NCBI RefSeq assembly: GCF_008086345.1
Contig: NZ_CP043006.1
Coordinates: forward strand, 4,586,032 to 4,650,031
Direction of reading: 5' to 3'
Source of the DNA: Chitinophaga sp. XS-30
GTDB lineage: Bacteria; Bacteroidota; Bacteroidia; Chitinophagales; Chitinophagaceae
Length of the DNA stretch: 64,000 nt
Made by a program: the position numbers and the translations under genes
Shown here: in pieces, positions 16,818-25,176 of the stretch
Layout: each line of letters begins with the position of its first letter
Numbering within the stretch: position 1 is the stretch's first letter
The notes under the pieces: model-generated
What the model was told of the DNA's origin: nothing
The model's database searches: none
The model's input: the letters and a program-made list of their open reading frames with translations, nothing else

Positions 16818-16973
16818 ATGAAGACGCTGTTTTTTACATTGGTCATATCTGTGCTGATCATTGCGGTTATTGTAAGCTTGCTGATCAATCAGGAAGAAAA
16901 AAATATGTACCGTTTCAAAGACCTCTGCATTCGTCTTGTTCAAAAATTCGACTCCTGGCAAATGATGCGTTGA
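16818..16973 (+). CDS. 51-residue single-span membrane peptide
   Basis: ATG AAG ACG starts a short frame encoding a very hydrophobic helix (LFFTLVISVLIIAVIVSLL) followed by a polar, amphipathic tail with Asp, Lys and Arg, ending QMMR. It has no Shine-Dalgarno sequence, in line with the phylum. An A+T-rich TATATTTA box about 45 bases upstream could be its -7 element. A second peptide gene with the same MKT start follows 72 bases downstream, and a hairpin terminator closes the pair. Too short for family assignment; size and shape are like type I toxins or small regulatory membrane peptides. Confidence 0.5.
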   Translation: MKTLFFTLVISVLIIAVIVSLLINQEEKNMYRFKDLCIRLVQKFDSWQMMR

Positions 16974-17044
16974 GGGTTTCCGTAATTATTCTATACTGAT
17001 CAACCTTGAAAAACTATCTGAAAACCTGATAAAATCCTATACCT

Positions 17045-17158
17045 ATGAAAACCGGCCTGATGTTTAAACTGGCATGCCTTTGTATTGCTTCCATTGTACT
17101 GATGGCGCACTTTGTACGCAGGTATATGCAAAGAACGAGTGTGCGCTCAGCGCAATAG
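17045..17158 (+). CDS. 37-residue single-span membrane peptide
   Basis: Encodes MKTGLMFKLACLCIASIVLM followed by AHFVRR and a basic polar tail, a single predicted helix with positive residues on both sides. It lies between the 51-residue peptide gene and a rho-independent terminator at 17216, all on the plus strand in a 700-base gap between parE and the response regulator. The arrangement (short start MKT, one helix, basic tail) parallels its neighbour, although sequence identity is low. Function unknown. It is too short for ordinary gene finders and could be missed in annotations of related genomes. Confidence 0.45.
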   Translation: MKTGLMFKLACLCIASIVLMAHFVRRYMQRTSVRSAQ

Positions 17159-17215
17159 CGATCTCCGGCATCCCCGGTGCACGAGCGAGGCACACCGGAG
17201 AGCAAACAGCATTTT

Positions 17216-17244
17216 GATCCGTCCGGTGGGCGGATCATTTTTTT
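17216..17244 (+). terminator. terminator after the small peptide genes
   Basis: GATCCG (17216-17221) and CGGATC (17231-17236) form a 6-bp stem with a 9-base loop, followed by A and seven T. A second, longer hairpin (CTCCGG at 17163 with CCGGAG at 17195) precedes it in the 3' untranslated part. Confidence 0.7.
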
Positions 17245-17270
17245 ATGCCTGCAGGGCCGTACAGGGCATA

Positions 17271-17301
17271 AAAAAGAGGAACCGCATTCCTGCAGTTCCT
17301 C
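17271..17301 (-). terminator. terminator after the response regulator gene
   Basis: Minus strand: GAGGAAC (17295-17301) pairs with GTTCCTC (17276-17282) across a 12-base loop, followed by five T. It lies 18 bases past the stop. Confidence 0.75.
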
Positions 17302-17318
17302 CGTTCCATATCAACAAA

Positions 17319-17948
17319 TTAACGATTGAAATACTTGTTAACGGCGTCTGTACGGCTGCGTACATGCAGCTTTTCGTAGATGTTATGCACGTGCCTGCGC
17401 ACCGTTTCAATGCTGATGAAGAGATTACCGGCTATTTCTTTGTACAGGAAGCCTTTCGACAACTGGTCCAGTATCTCCTTTTCCCGGGAGGTCAGCGCTT
17501 CCAGGGCGGGGTTGGGTTTTGCCTGTTTCTGAAAATAGGCCACAACTCTTCTGGCTATCTGGGAACTCATGGGAGAGCCGCCGTCATGCAATTCGCGGAT
17601 AGCGTCCAGCAGATCGCCCGGCGAGGTCTTCTTCAGAATATAACCGCTTGCGCCGCCCTCCAGTGCCATGAAGATCTTGTCGTCATCTTCATACACCGTC
17701 AGCATCATGAACTGCATATCGGGAAATTCCGCCTTTAACCGCGTAATACACTCGATACCGTTCATTCCCGGCAGGTTAAAATCCATCAACACCACATTGG
17801 GTAACAACTGTGGAATCTTTTCCAACGCATTTTCCGCATTGTTGAAAGCGCCAATACAAGCATATCCTTCCGACCCATTGATCAACAGCTCCATGGCAGA
17901 CCGGATGTCGTGATTGTCTTCAACAATAGCCACAGAGATGATATCCAT
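17319..17948 (-). CDS. LuxR/NarL-type response regulator
   Basis: A 209-residue two-component regulator. The receiver domain (1-120) has the acidic pair E10-D11, phospho-acceptor Asp56 in VVLMDFNLPG, Thr in MLTVYE and Lys in YILKKTSP. The C-terminal helix-turn-helix (about 145-209) reads LTSREKEILDQLSKG...IETVRRHVHNIYEKL, the GerE/LuxR signature. The ATG at 17948 was chosen because MDIISVAIVED starts the domain; an ATG at 17984 adds 12 residues. It lies 84 bases downstream of the propeller kinase gene, its probable phosphodonor. A perfect inverted repeat and a -7 box in the gap suggest that it also has its own promoter. Confidence 0.92.
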   Translation of the reverse strand: MDIISVAIVEDNHDIRSAMELLINGSEGYACIGAFNNAENALEKIPQLLPNVVLMDFNLPGMNGIECITRLKAEFPDMQFMMLTVYEDDDKIFMALEGGASGYILKKTSPGDLLDAIRELHDGGSPMSSQIARRVVAYFQKQAKPNPALEALTSREKEILDQLSKGFLYKEIAGNLFISIETVRRHVHNIYEKLHVRSRTDAVNKYFNR

Positions 17949-17994
17949 GCTATTTTGCAGCTTTTTTTTCGAATATACCATCATTTGAATTTAA

Positions 17995-18015
17995 TAACAT
18001 CACACGTAGATGTTA
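17995..18015. promoter_or_regulatory. 7-bp inverted repeat in the leader of the response regulator
   Basis: TAACATC (17995-18001) and GATGTTA (18009-18015) are perfect inverted copies separated by ACACGTA. The element sits between the kinase stop (18033) and the regulator start, just downstream of a -7 box at 18023-18030. Such a symmetric site is suitable for a dimeric regulator, possibly the response regulator itself. Confidence 0.4.
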
Positions 18016-18022
18016 TGCATTT

Positions 18023-18030
18023 CAAAATTA
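18023..18030 (-). promoter_or_regulatory. -7 box for the response regulator gene
   Basis: TAATTTTG on the minus strand matches TAnnTTTG exactly and lies 75 bases before the ATG at 17948, almost touching the kinase stop codon. Confidence 0.4.
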
Positions 18031-18032
18031 AC

Positions 18033-21000
18033 TCAATTTAACGGGATATCTAGGAAAACTGTCGTACCATTTTGGGAGATGATGTCTACCTGGCCTCCGA
18101 CCTGCTGCATTCTTTTCTCGATATTCTTCAGCCCGTTGCCGAACAGGCGTACCTTTTCAGGATCAAAACCCTTGCCATTATCTTTGATCATGATGGTCAT
18201 GTTCCGGAATACTTTTACTTCAATGGTGACCTCGGTGGCCTGGGAATGTTTCATCACGTTATGCAGGGATTCCTTTACGGCGAGATAAATGTGCCGTCTT
18301 GTGCCGCCGCTGAGCTTTACATTGGGAATGTTCTCGGGTATGATGAAATGATGCTGTATGCGGGCATGCTCCAGAAAATCCGCCGCAAAGCTGCGCATAT
18401 AGGCGATCAGGTTAGCCAGTGAATCGTTGGAGGAGTTCATTGCCCAGATGATCTCGCTCATCTTGTCCACCAGCTCTCCCGCTGCTTCCGATATCCTTTC
18501 TATCTCTTTCGTCTGCCCGGTATCCTTGATCTTCCGTTTGGCGATCTCGCTCAGCAACCTGATGGTGGATAGCCCTGACCCCAGATCGTCGTGCATATCG
18601 CTGGATATCCGCGCCCGTTCCTGGTCTACCGCCTGCTCCTTTTCCAGCTTGAGCTTTTCATTGCGGATCTTGTAATCCAGGTAAAGCGCGGAAAAATAAT
18701 ACGCAATACCCAGTACCAGCAGCAACAACAGGAACCGGAACCATAACGATTGCCAGAAGGGTATTTTGATGACGATCTCCAGTGTTACGGGAACGGTATT
18801 CCACACTTCATCATTATTACATGCCTTGACCTTGAAGATATAATGACCGGGGGGAAGGTTCGTGTAACGGGCGAGCGTCTGGCTACCGGCCTGCAGCCAG
18901 TCCTCATCCACACCATCCAGCATGTACTGCACCTTGTTCTTGAGCGGATTGGTGAACTCCAGCGGTACATATTCTATCGCAATGGTATTCTGATTGTACG
19001 GCAGCTCCACTTTATGCAGCAGCGATATGGCGGTGTCCGACTGATATGGTTTGTCCAGCACCTCCAGCCGTTTGATGACCACCTTCGGCGTATAAGGGTT
19101 GTTCATGAAGTTGCGGGGATAAAACCCGGTGACGCCTCTTATCCCCCCAAAGAACAATTCTCCGTCCATCGACTTGAAATAGGCGCCGGTATTGAATTCA
19201 TTGGATTGCAGGCCATCCTCGAAATTATAGGTGACCAGGTTATCCGAATTCTGCTTGATCTGGGTAATGCCTTTGTTATGACTTACCCAGATATCATCTT
19301 TATCATCCAGCAGCACCGCATATACATAGTCATTGACCATGCCCGTATAGTCGTAACTGTTGTAGTGCCTGACCACTTCGTATTTTTCATTCAGTATCAG
19401 CAGGCCTTTGGTAGTGGCTACCAGCAGTTGTTTGTGCGCGTTCTTGTTGATGGATTTCACTTCCACATCTTTAGGCGGCAGCGGGATCTTCTCCCAGCTG
19501 CTGCTTTCTGCGGCGCGGCCATACAAACCGGCTTTCGTTCCCACATACTGGTTGCCCCAGAAATCCTCATAGAAACAGGTGAGGTTCTCTCCCGGGAAAT
19601 GCCGGACGATATCGGCTTTATACCCTTTGTCCGCATCAGAGAACATCAGCAGGTATTCCCCGTAATTAAAATACACCTCGCCATTGGGTCTTTTGCTGAC
19701 AAAGGGATATTCGTCATCCTGCTCCGGCAGGCCCAGCGCCTTCATTTTGGCCGTAAGGTCCCGGAAGCGCTCGGTCTGTACGTTGAACAATCCAATGCCG
19801 CCATCCTTGAAGTGGAACCAGAGGGATTCATAATTTTCCCGGCAGATGCTGTGCAGGTCGTTGTTGGGAAAAAGGCCGGGAGATTCCACATTGGTGATCT
19901 TTTTCAGGAAACGCCCTCCCTTTTCATAGATATCCAGCCCGTCCTGCCAGAGCCCTACGTACAAACGGCCGTCATCATGCTTGTACACGGCTTTCACGAT
20001 GTTGTGCGTGATGCGCGGCGAACGGTACAGCGAGAATACTTTTTTATTGGGTGAGTACTTCTTCAGCCCGTCCCCGTCCGTACCCACCCACATGTTATCG
20101 GCGGCATCGCGGTAGAGGGAGATCACGCGGTTGAAAGAATTGTTCTCGAAAGTATTGAAGCTGACAATGTGATTGACGATCTCGTGATTGCGCAGGCTGT
20201 ACACGACAACGCCGTTATTCCCGCCGATCCAGGCATTCCCTTTATGATCCAGTTCTATCACGGATGGCTGGAAGTTTTCGTGCTGGTCGTTATACAACTC
20301 AACCGGCAGGTCCGTATAACTGTTCTTCTTTATATCGAAGATGCTGATATGCCCTTCACTGGCCAGCAGCAGGGAATCCGGGCCCAGCAGCTTTATGACG
20401 GGATTCTTTCCGAGCGTAGGCAGGCAATAGGTTGTCAGCCGCGTGGTGTGAATATCCATCTTCACCAATTGCTCCCGCTCGAAAGCCATCCAGATGTGAT
20501 CGCCCTGTTTTACGACTGTTGCCGGCCGGAGCCTGCGCTTTTCGAAATCAGGCGGATAGAGGATGATCTTTTTCAGCTCGTAGGTGATATTGTCGAGAAT
20601 ATACAATCCTTTCATCGGCCGCCACAGCCAGAGGGTCTGCGTGGCCTCATCTTCCCCGAGGACGTGGAATTTCTGCACGAAATCCCGCTCCTCCTCGTTT
20701 ACATAGGTGGTGTCCTGAAAAACATGGCGAAAAGAGTTCTTGTATTGGCCATACAGGCTGATGCCGGTATTGTGGACCACGAGCAACTGCTTGCGGCTGT
20801 CCTTATAAAATTCGTAATCCCGGCCGCCATGCAGGCCGAAGCTTTTGACCACCGCGCGGCCCTGCTGGGAAGCGGAACTGTACAAAATGCGCTCTACGGG
20901 TTTGGAATCGGATCTGTTGGGACTGGGGATCTGCCGGTATTCGTTGAACACATAACCGTCAAAACGATTGACACCGTCGAAGGTGGATATCCATAAAAAT

Positions 21001-21161
21001 CCTTCTTCGTCCTGTATCAGACTGTATATGCTACTCTGGGAAAGCCCTTTGTCCACATCATAGGCATCGAAATTATAACTCCGCTCCTGTGCGGAAACAG
21101 AACTGACAATGGCGAGTGACCATAGGATTAAAAACAGGCCTGTCTGTTTGAATGAACCCAT
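18033..21161 (-). CDS. periplasmic-propeller sensor histidine kinase (HisKA_3 type)
   Basis: A 1042-residue sensor kinase. A signal peptide (LFLILWSLAIVSSVSA) is followed by about 700 residues of two-component-regulator propeller repeats, recognisable by recurring motifs such as GFLWISTFDGVNRFDG, NMWVGTDGDGLKKY and DIWVSHNKGITQI. Next come a Y_Y_Y domain (about 700-790; VDEDWLQAG...YTNLPPGHYIFKV), one transmembrane helix (WFRFLLLLLVLGIAYYF) and a cytoplasmic HisKA_3 domain with phospho-acceptor His in SSDMHDDLGSGLS. The ATPase domain has VKESLHNVMKH and DNGKGFD. Start 21161 was chosen for the signal peptide. The response regulator gene follows. The ligand, often a sugar or glycan in related systems, is unknown. 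Confidence 0.93.
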   Translation of the reverse strand: MGSFKQTGLFLILWSLAIVSSVSAQERSYNFDAYDVDKGLSQSSIYSLIQDEEGFLWISTFDGVNRFDGYVFNEYRQIPSPNRSDSKPVERILYSSASQQGRAVVKSFGLHGGRDYEFYKDSRKQLLVVHNTGISLYGQYKNSFRHVFQDTTYVNEEERDFVQKFHVLGEDEATQTLWLWRPMKGLYILDNITYELKKIILYPPDFEKRRLRPATVVKQGDHIWMAFEREQLVKMDIHTTRLTTYCLPTLGKNPVIKLLGPDSLLLASEGHISIFDIKKNSYTDLPVELYNDQHENFQPSVIELDHKGNAWIGGNNGVVVYSLRNHEIVNHIVSFNTFENNSFNRVISLYRDAADNMWVGTDGDGLKKYSPNKKVFSLYRSPRITHNIVKAVYKHDDGRLYVGLWQDGLDIYEKGGRFLKKITNVESPGLFPNNDLHSICRENYESLWFHFKDGGIGLFNVQTERFRDLTAKMKALGLPEQDDEYPFVSKRPNGEVYFNYGEYLLMFSDADKGYKADIVRHFPGENLTCFYEDFWGNQYVGTKAGLYGRAAESSSWEKIPLPPKDVEVKSINKNAHKQLLVATTKGLLILNEKYEVVRHYNSYDYTGMVNDYVYAVLLDDKDDIWVSHNKGITQIKQNSDNLVTYNFEDGLQSNEFNTGAYFKSMDGELFFGGIRGVTGFYPRNFMNNPYTPKVVIKRLEVLDKPYQSDTAISLLHKVELPYNQNTIAIEYVPLEFTNPLKNKVQYMLDGVDEDWLQAGSQTLARYTNLPPGHYIFKVKACNNDEVWNTVPVTLEIVIKIPFWQSLWFRFLLLLLVLGIAYYFSALYLDYKIRNEKLKLEKEQAVDQERARISSDMHDDLGSGLSTIRLLSEIAKRKIKDTGQTKEIERISEAAGELVDKMSEIIWAMNSSNDSLANLIAYMRSFAADFLEHARIQHHFIIPENIPNVKLSGGTRRHIYLAVKESLHNVMKHSQATEVTIEVKVFRNMTIMIKDNGKGFDPEKVRLFGNGLKNIEKRMQQVGGQVDIISQNGTTVFLDIPLN

Positions 21162-21200
21162 TAAACTGTTAAATGGTTTAAGCACGTTTGCAGCACCCTG

Positions 21201-21208
21201 CAAATATA
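21201..21208 (-). promoter_or_regulatory. -7 box for the propeller kinase gene
   Basis: TATATTTG on the minus strand is an exact TAnnTTTG match, 39 bases before the ATG at 21161. Confidence 0.5.
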
Positions 21209-21278
21209 TCATTCAAACTTACACTTTTTAATGATTTTGTATTTTTCTTATTTATTATTGCTTCAAATATTGCGAAAT

Positions 21279-22286
21279 ATGAAACACATTATAACCTTTT
21301 ATATCCTGTTCCATGCCCTGGCCGTACAGGCCCAAACTTACCGGATAAAAGCGCTGGTGTCCGCCCCGGTATCCAGCATCCGGGGGCTGAGCGTGGTGAA
21401 TGATTCCGTGATATGGATCTCCGGCACGGAGGGTAAAGTGGGCAAAAGCACGGACGGGGGGAAACATTGGGAATGGTTCACCGTTCCGGGTTGCGACAGC
21501 TGCGATTTCCGGGATATAGAGGCTTTCAGCGGAGACAGGGCGGTGATCATGGGCATTGCCGAACCGGCCAGGATATACCTGACAAATGATGGCGGGCGCA
21601 GCTGGAAACAGGTATATTTTAACGATACCAGGGGGATTTTTCTGGACGGGATGGATTTCCTGGATCACCAAAAAGGGGTAATCATCGGGGACGCGATCGA
21701 TGGTATTTTCACCATTCTGGGAACGAATGACGGCGGGGAAACCTGGCAGTCCCTCAAAGGGCCTGCCGCCCGGGAAGGGGAAGCCAGTTTTGCCGCCAGC
21801 GGCACCACCATCAGGATGCTCGGCAGGAAGTCCTTTGCCATTTGCAGCGGCGGCAGCGCCAGCCGTTTCTTCCGGTACGATGGCCACTCCTGGAAGGTCT
21901 CTCCCATTCCCGCAGCACAGGGCGCGCCCTCCAGGGGGATATTCTCTTTCGCCTTCCGGAACGGGAAACAGGGCGTTGCCGTAGGGGGTGACTACCTGGT
22001 GATGGATGCCAGGGAAGGGAACTGCCTGCTGACCAATGACGGCGGCCGCAGCTGGAAAGCCCCGGCCACCCCGCCCCGGGGTTACCGCAGCGCCGTGGAA
22101 TACCTGGATGGCAACAGGGTGCTTTGCACCGGGCCAACGGGTACCGATATGTCTGCCGACGGCGGCCTCACCTGGGCGCCGGTAAGCAATGAGGGATTCC
22201 ATGCCGCCAGGAAAGCGAAAAATGGCAGCAGGGTATTCCTCGCCGGCAGCAAAGGCCGCATCGCCGTGCTGGAAACCGCGGAATAG
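21279..22286 (+). CDS. exported YCF48/BNR-repeat (Asp-box) protein
   Basis: A 335-residue exported protein. The start MKHIITFYILFHALAVQAQ gives a signal peptide; an in-frame ATG at 21231 would add residues that spoil it. The mature part is a beta-propeller marked by Asp-boxes S/T-x-D-G-G-x-x-W: KSTDGGKHWEWF, LTNDGGRSWKQV, GTNDGGETWQSL, LTNDGGRSWKAP and SADGGLTWAPV. It resembles the YCF48-like proteins often labelled oxidoreductases, but no cofactor site is visible, so that label is not supported. It is transcribed away from the propeller kinase gene. Confidence 0.82.
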   Translation: MKHIITFYILFHALAVQAQTYRIKALVSAPVSSIRGLSVVNDSVIWISGTEGKVGKSTDGGKHWEWFTVPGCDSCDFRDIEAFSGDRAVIMGIAEPARIYLTNDGGRSWKQVYFNDTRGIFLDGMDFLDHQKGVIIGDAIDGIFTILGTNDGGETWQSLKGPAAREGEASFAASGTTIRMLGRKSFAICSGGSASRFFRYDGHSWKVSPIPAAQGAPSRGIFSFAFRNGKQGVAVGGDYLVMDAREGNCLLTNDGGRSWKAPATPPRGYRSAVEYLDGNRVLCTGPTGTDMSADGGLTWAPVSNEGFHAARKAKNGSRVFLAGSKGRIAVLETAE

Positions 22287-22307
22287 CTCCTTTCCGGGAT
22301 ACAAAAA

Positions 22308-22338
22308 GGCGCCCTGGAAAGGAGCGCCGATTTTCTTT
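22308..22338 (+). terminator. terminator after the Asp-box protein gene
   Basis: GGCGC (22308-22312) and GCGCC (22324-22328) form a hairpin followed by a T-rich stretch. A competing 9-bp pairing exists: CTCCTTTCC at 22287-22295, directly after the stop codon, with GGAAAGGAG at 22316-22324. Confidence 0.6.
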
Positions 22339-22588
22339 TACAACACATATTGTATCACAACCGAAACAATAGGTTAAAGCAAAAAGTACATTATATGGAA
22401 GTTAATCTTTCTTACTGCAATATTTCCGGCAACTTCGCCAATGCGTCATATTTTTTTGTAAAAGACGGGATAACTCCGGCTATCGTATTAAAAAAATACA
22501 AACAACCGGGGATTTTTTGATTAATTTAGTTGATACATGGCCTTCGGGCCATCCTATTATTCATTGTTATAAGAAACAGATCGGCGCG

Positions 22589-24982
22589 ATGCAAGTGGCA
22601 ACAACATCGGGTAAGTACTCGGTAAAATACTACCCGGATAATATTCAATCGTGGAAAAAGGAAGGGAACTATTTTTATTTCTATACCTCTACCACCGTCC
22701 TGGAGCTCAGGGTCATTTCTGACAAGATCGTCCGTTTCCGTTATGCGGCGGACGGGCAATTCCAGCGGGACTTTTCATACGCGGTCAGTGAGAAACTGGA
22801 AGAATCTCCCGAATTCTTCGATATCCGCGAATGGGCGGACACTTTCGAGATCATTACCACCGTCATCCGGGTATTCGTAGCCCGGGAAAACCTGCGGATC
22901 ACCATCACGGATATAGACGGGCGCATCATCAATCAGGATGAAACCGGCTTTCACTGGCAGTACTATCTGCAAAAAGGCGGCAAGATCGTCTACTGCACCA
23001 AACTGATACAGGATGGTGAATCCTTTTACGGACTGGGTGACAAGCCTACGGAACTGAACCTCCGCGGCAAACGCATGGAGAATTACGGCACGGATTCTTA
23101 CGGTTATACCAAAGATACAGACCCGCTTTACCGCAACATCCCCTTTTATTACGGCCTTCACAACGGCATCGGTTACGGTATCTTCTTCGATAATACCTTC
23201 CGTACCCTTTTTGATTTCGGGCATGAGCGGGATGATGTGTCCAGCTTCTGGGCGCGAGGCGGGGAAATGAACTATTATTTCATTTACGGCCCGGCATTAT
23301 TGCAGGTAGCGGAATCATATGCCCGCATTACCGGCACAGCAGAGCTGCCGCCCCTCTGGGCACTGGGTTATCACCAATGCCGCTGGAGCTATTTCCCGGA
23401 TACGAAGGTCAAAGAGATCGCGCAAACCTTCCGGGACCGCAAGATCCCCTGCGATGCGCTTTATCTCGATATCGATTATATGGAAGGCTTTCGCTGCTTC
23501 ACCTGGAGCAAAGACAGCTTCCCCGATCCCAAAGGCCTGCTGAAAAGCTTGTCGGACGATGGATTCAAAACCGTGGTGATCATCGACCCGGGCATCAAGG
23601 TAGACCCGGATTACCCGGTCTACCAGGAGATCACGCAGAAAGGCTTTGCCTGCAAGCGGGCGGACGGCGCCTATATGGAAGGCGATGTATGGCCGGGGAA
23701 ATGCGTATTCCCGGATTTCACCGACCCCAAAGTACGGGAATGGTGGAGCGGGCTTTTCCAGGACCTGACCGCAACAGGCGTCCGTGGTGTATGGAACGAT
23801 ATGAACGAACCTGCCGTATTCGAGCTCGGTACTTTTCCCGAAGATGTGCGGCACGACTATGATGGCGAGAACGTCAGCCACCGCAAGGCGCATAACGTGT
23901 ACGGCCATCTCATGAGCAAAGCCACCGCAGCGGGTTTGAAGAAACACCTCATGCCGCAGCGGCCCTTCGTGATCACCCGTTCCGCCTATTCCGGCACCCA
24001 GCGCTGGAGCTCTGTATGGACCGGCGACAACATCGCATCCTGGGAACATCTCTGGCTGGCTTCCGTACAATGCCAGCGCCTTTCCGTTTCCGGCCTCTCC
24101 TTTGCCGGCAGCGATATTGGCGGGTTCATCGGCGAACCGGATGGCGAACTGTACACCCGCTGGATACAACTCGGCGCGTTCCATCCGCTGATGCGCACCC
24201 ACTCCGCCAGCAATGAAACCGGCTTCAACCAGGAGCCGTGGAGCTTCGGCCCTGAATTCGAGGCCGTGGTGAAAGCATTCATACAGCTGCGCTACCGCCT
24301 GCTGCCCTACATCTACACCACCTTCTGGCAATATGCCGCTTACGGCACTCCCATGCTTCGTCCGTTGGCTTTCGTAGCCCAGCAGGATGAACATACGCAT
24401 GACCTCAACCACGAGTTCATGATGGGTGACAGCCTGCTCATCAGCCACGTCAGCGAAGCCGGCATGAAAGAAAAAGAAGTGTACCTGCCCGAAGGCACCT
24501 GGTATTACTATTTTTCCGATAAACTATACACCGGCGGGCAAACGGTGACCATCCCCACGCCCCTTTCCGAAATGCCGTTGTTCGTAAAAGGCGGGGCCGT
24601 AGTACCGCAGTATCCTGACATGCAGTACGTCGGCGAATTCAGGATCATGGAAATGATCCAGCAGGTATATTTCGCCGAAGGCACCACCCACAGCATCCTC
24701 TACGAAGATGCAGGCGACCATTACGCTTACAAGACCGGCCAATACAACCTCGTGCGCTTCAAACAAAGCTCGGAACCACAATTATTCCGGCTGAAGAAAA
24801 AGTTCGTGGGCAAGTACAATGCAGATTATACCCATCACCGCATTCGTGTGCACGGCCTGCCCTTCCAGCCGAAAGAGTATGTGCTGGACGGCGTGGTAAT
24901 GCCGCTGAAACCGGAAGATACCGTGAATGGCGTGGTGGAACTGCTGCTGTTAAGGAAATTTGAGGAATTGGTGATACGGTAA
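22589..24982 (+). CDS. glycoside hydrolase family 31 alpha-glucosidase
   Basis: A 797-residue GH31 enzyme that hydrolyses terminal alpha-linked glucose or xylose with retention. It has the N-terminal beta-sandwich with GESFYGLGDKP, the catalytic barrel with DIDYMEGFRCFTW, the nucleophile motif GVWNDMNEP, and FAGSDIGGF with the region of the acid/base aspartate, then C-terminal beta domains. No signal peptide is visible at the chosen start MQVATTSGKYS, so the enzyme is probably cytoplasmic and acts on imported oligosaccharides; an in-frame ATG at 22517 also gives no signal. It is flanked by terminators on both sides and so is a single-gene unit. Confidence 0.92.
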   Translation: MQVATTSGKYSVKYYPDNIQSWKKEGNYFYFYTSTTVLELRVISDKIVRFRYAADGQFQRDFSYAVSEKLEESPEFFDIREWADTFEIITTVIRVFVARENLRITITDIDGRIINQDETGFHWQYYLQKGGKIVYCTKLIQDGESFYGLGDKPTELNLRGKRMENYGTDSYGYTKDTDPLYRNIPFYYGLHNGIGYGIFFDNTFRTLFDFGHERDDVSSFWARGGEMNYYFIYGPALLQVAESYARITGTAELPPLWALGYHQCRWSYFPDTKVKEIAQTFRDRKIPCDALYLDIDYMEGFRCFTWSKDSFPDPKGLLKSLSDDGFKTVVIIDPGIKVDPDYPVYQEITQKGFACKRADGAYMEGDVWPGKCVFPDFTDPKVREWWSGLFQDLTATGVRGVWNDMNEPAVFELGTFPEDVRHDYDGENVSHRKAHNVYGHLMSKATAAGLKKHLMPQRPFVITRSAYSGTQRWSSVWTGDNIASWEHLWLASVQCQRLSVSGLSFAGSDIGGFIGEPDGELYTRWIQLGAFHPLMRTHSASNETGFNQEPWSFGPEFEAVVKAFIQLRYRLLPYIYTTFWQYAAYGTPMLRPLAFVAQQDEHTHDLNHEFMMGDSLLISHVSEAGMKEKEVYLPEGTWYYYFSDKLYTGGQTVTIPTPLSEMPLFVKGGAVVPQYPDMQYVGEFRIMEMIQQVYFAEGTTHSILYEDAGDHYAYKTGQYNLVRFKQSSEPQLFRLKKKFVGKYNADYTHHRIRVHGLPFQPKEYVLDGVVMPLKPEDTVNGVVELLLLRKFEELVIR

Positions 24983-25000
24983 GAAAACAAAAAATTCACA

Positions 25001-25035
25001 TAGCCGGGGTATCGTAGGATGCTCCGGCTATTTTC
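25001..25035 (+). terminator. terminator after the GH31 gene
   Basis: TAGCCGG (25001-25007) pairs with CCGGCTA (25024-25030), then TTTTC. It lies 18 bases past the stop. Confidence 0.7.
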
Positions 25036-25176
25036 ATACGGAAATACCGCAAAACAGGATGAACATAGGCTAAAATCAACTTCTACCACATAAAAGCCTG
25101 GAAAAACGATCGAAGAATTGATCAAATAATCCAACAATTCTGCGAGTTTCGTAAATTCATTCCAAACACCGCGATC

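Noticed and set aside
18750..20054. Plus-strand frame of about 430 codons opposite the propeller kinase.
   Set aside because: Shadow of the kinase gene; no independent motif or regulatory signal.
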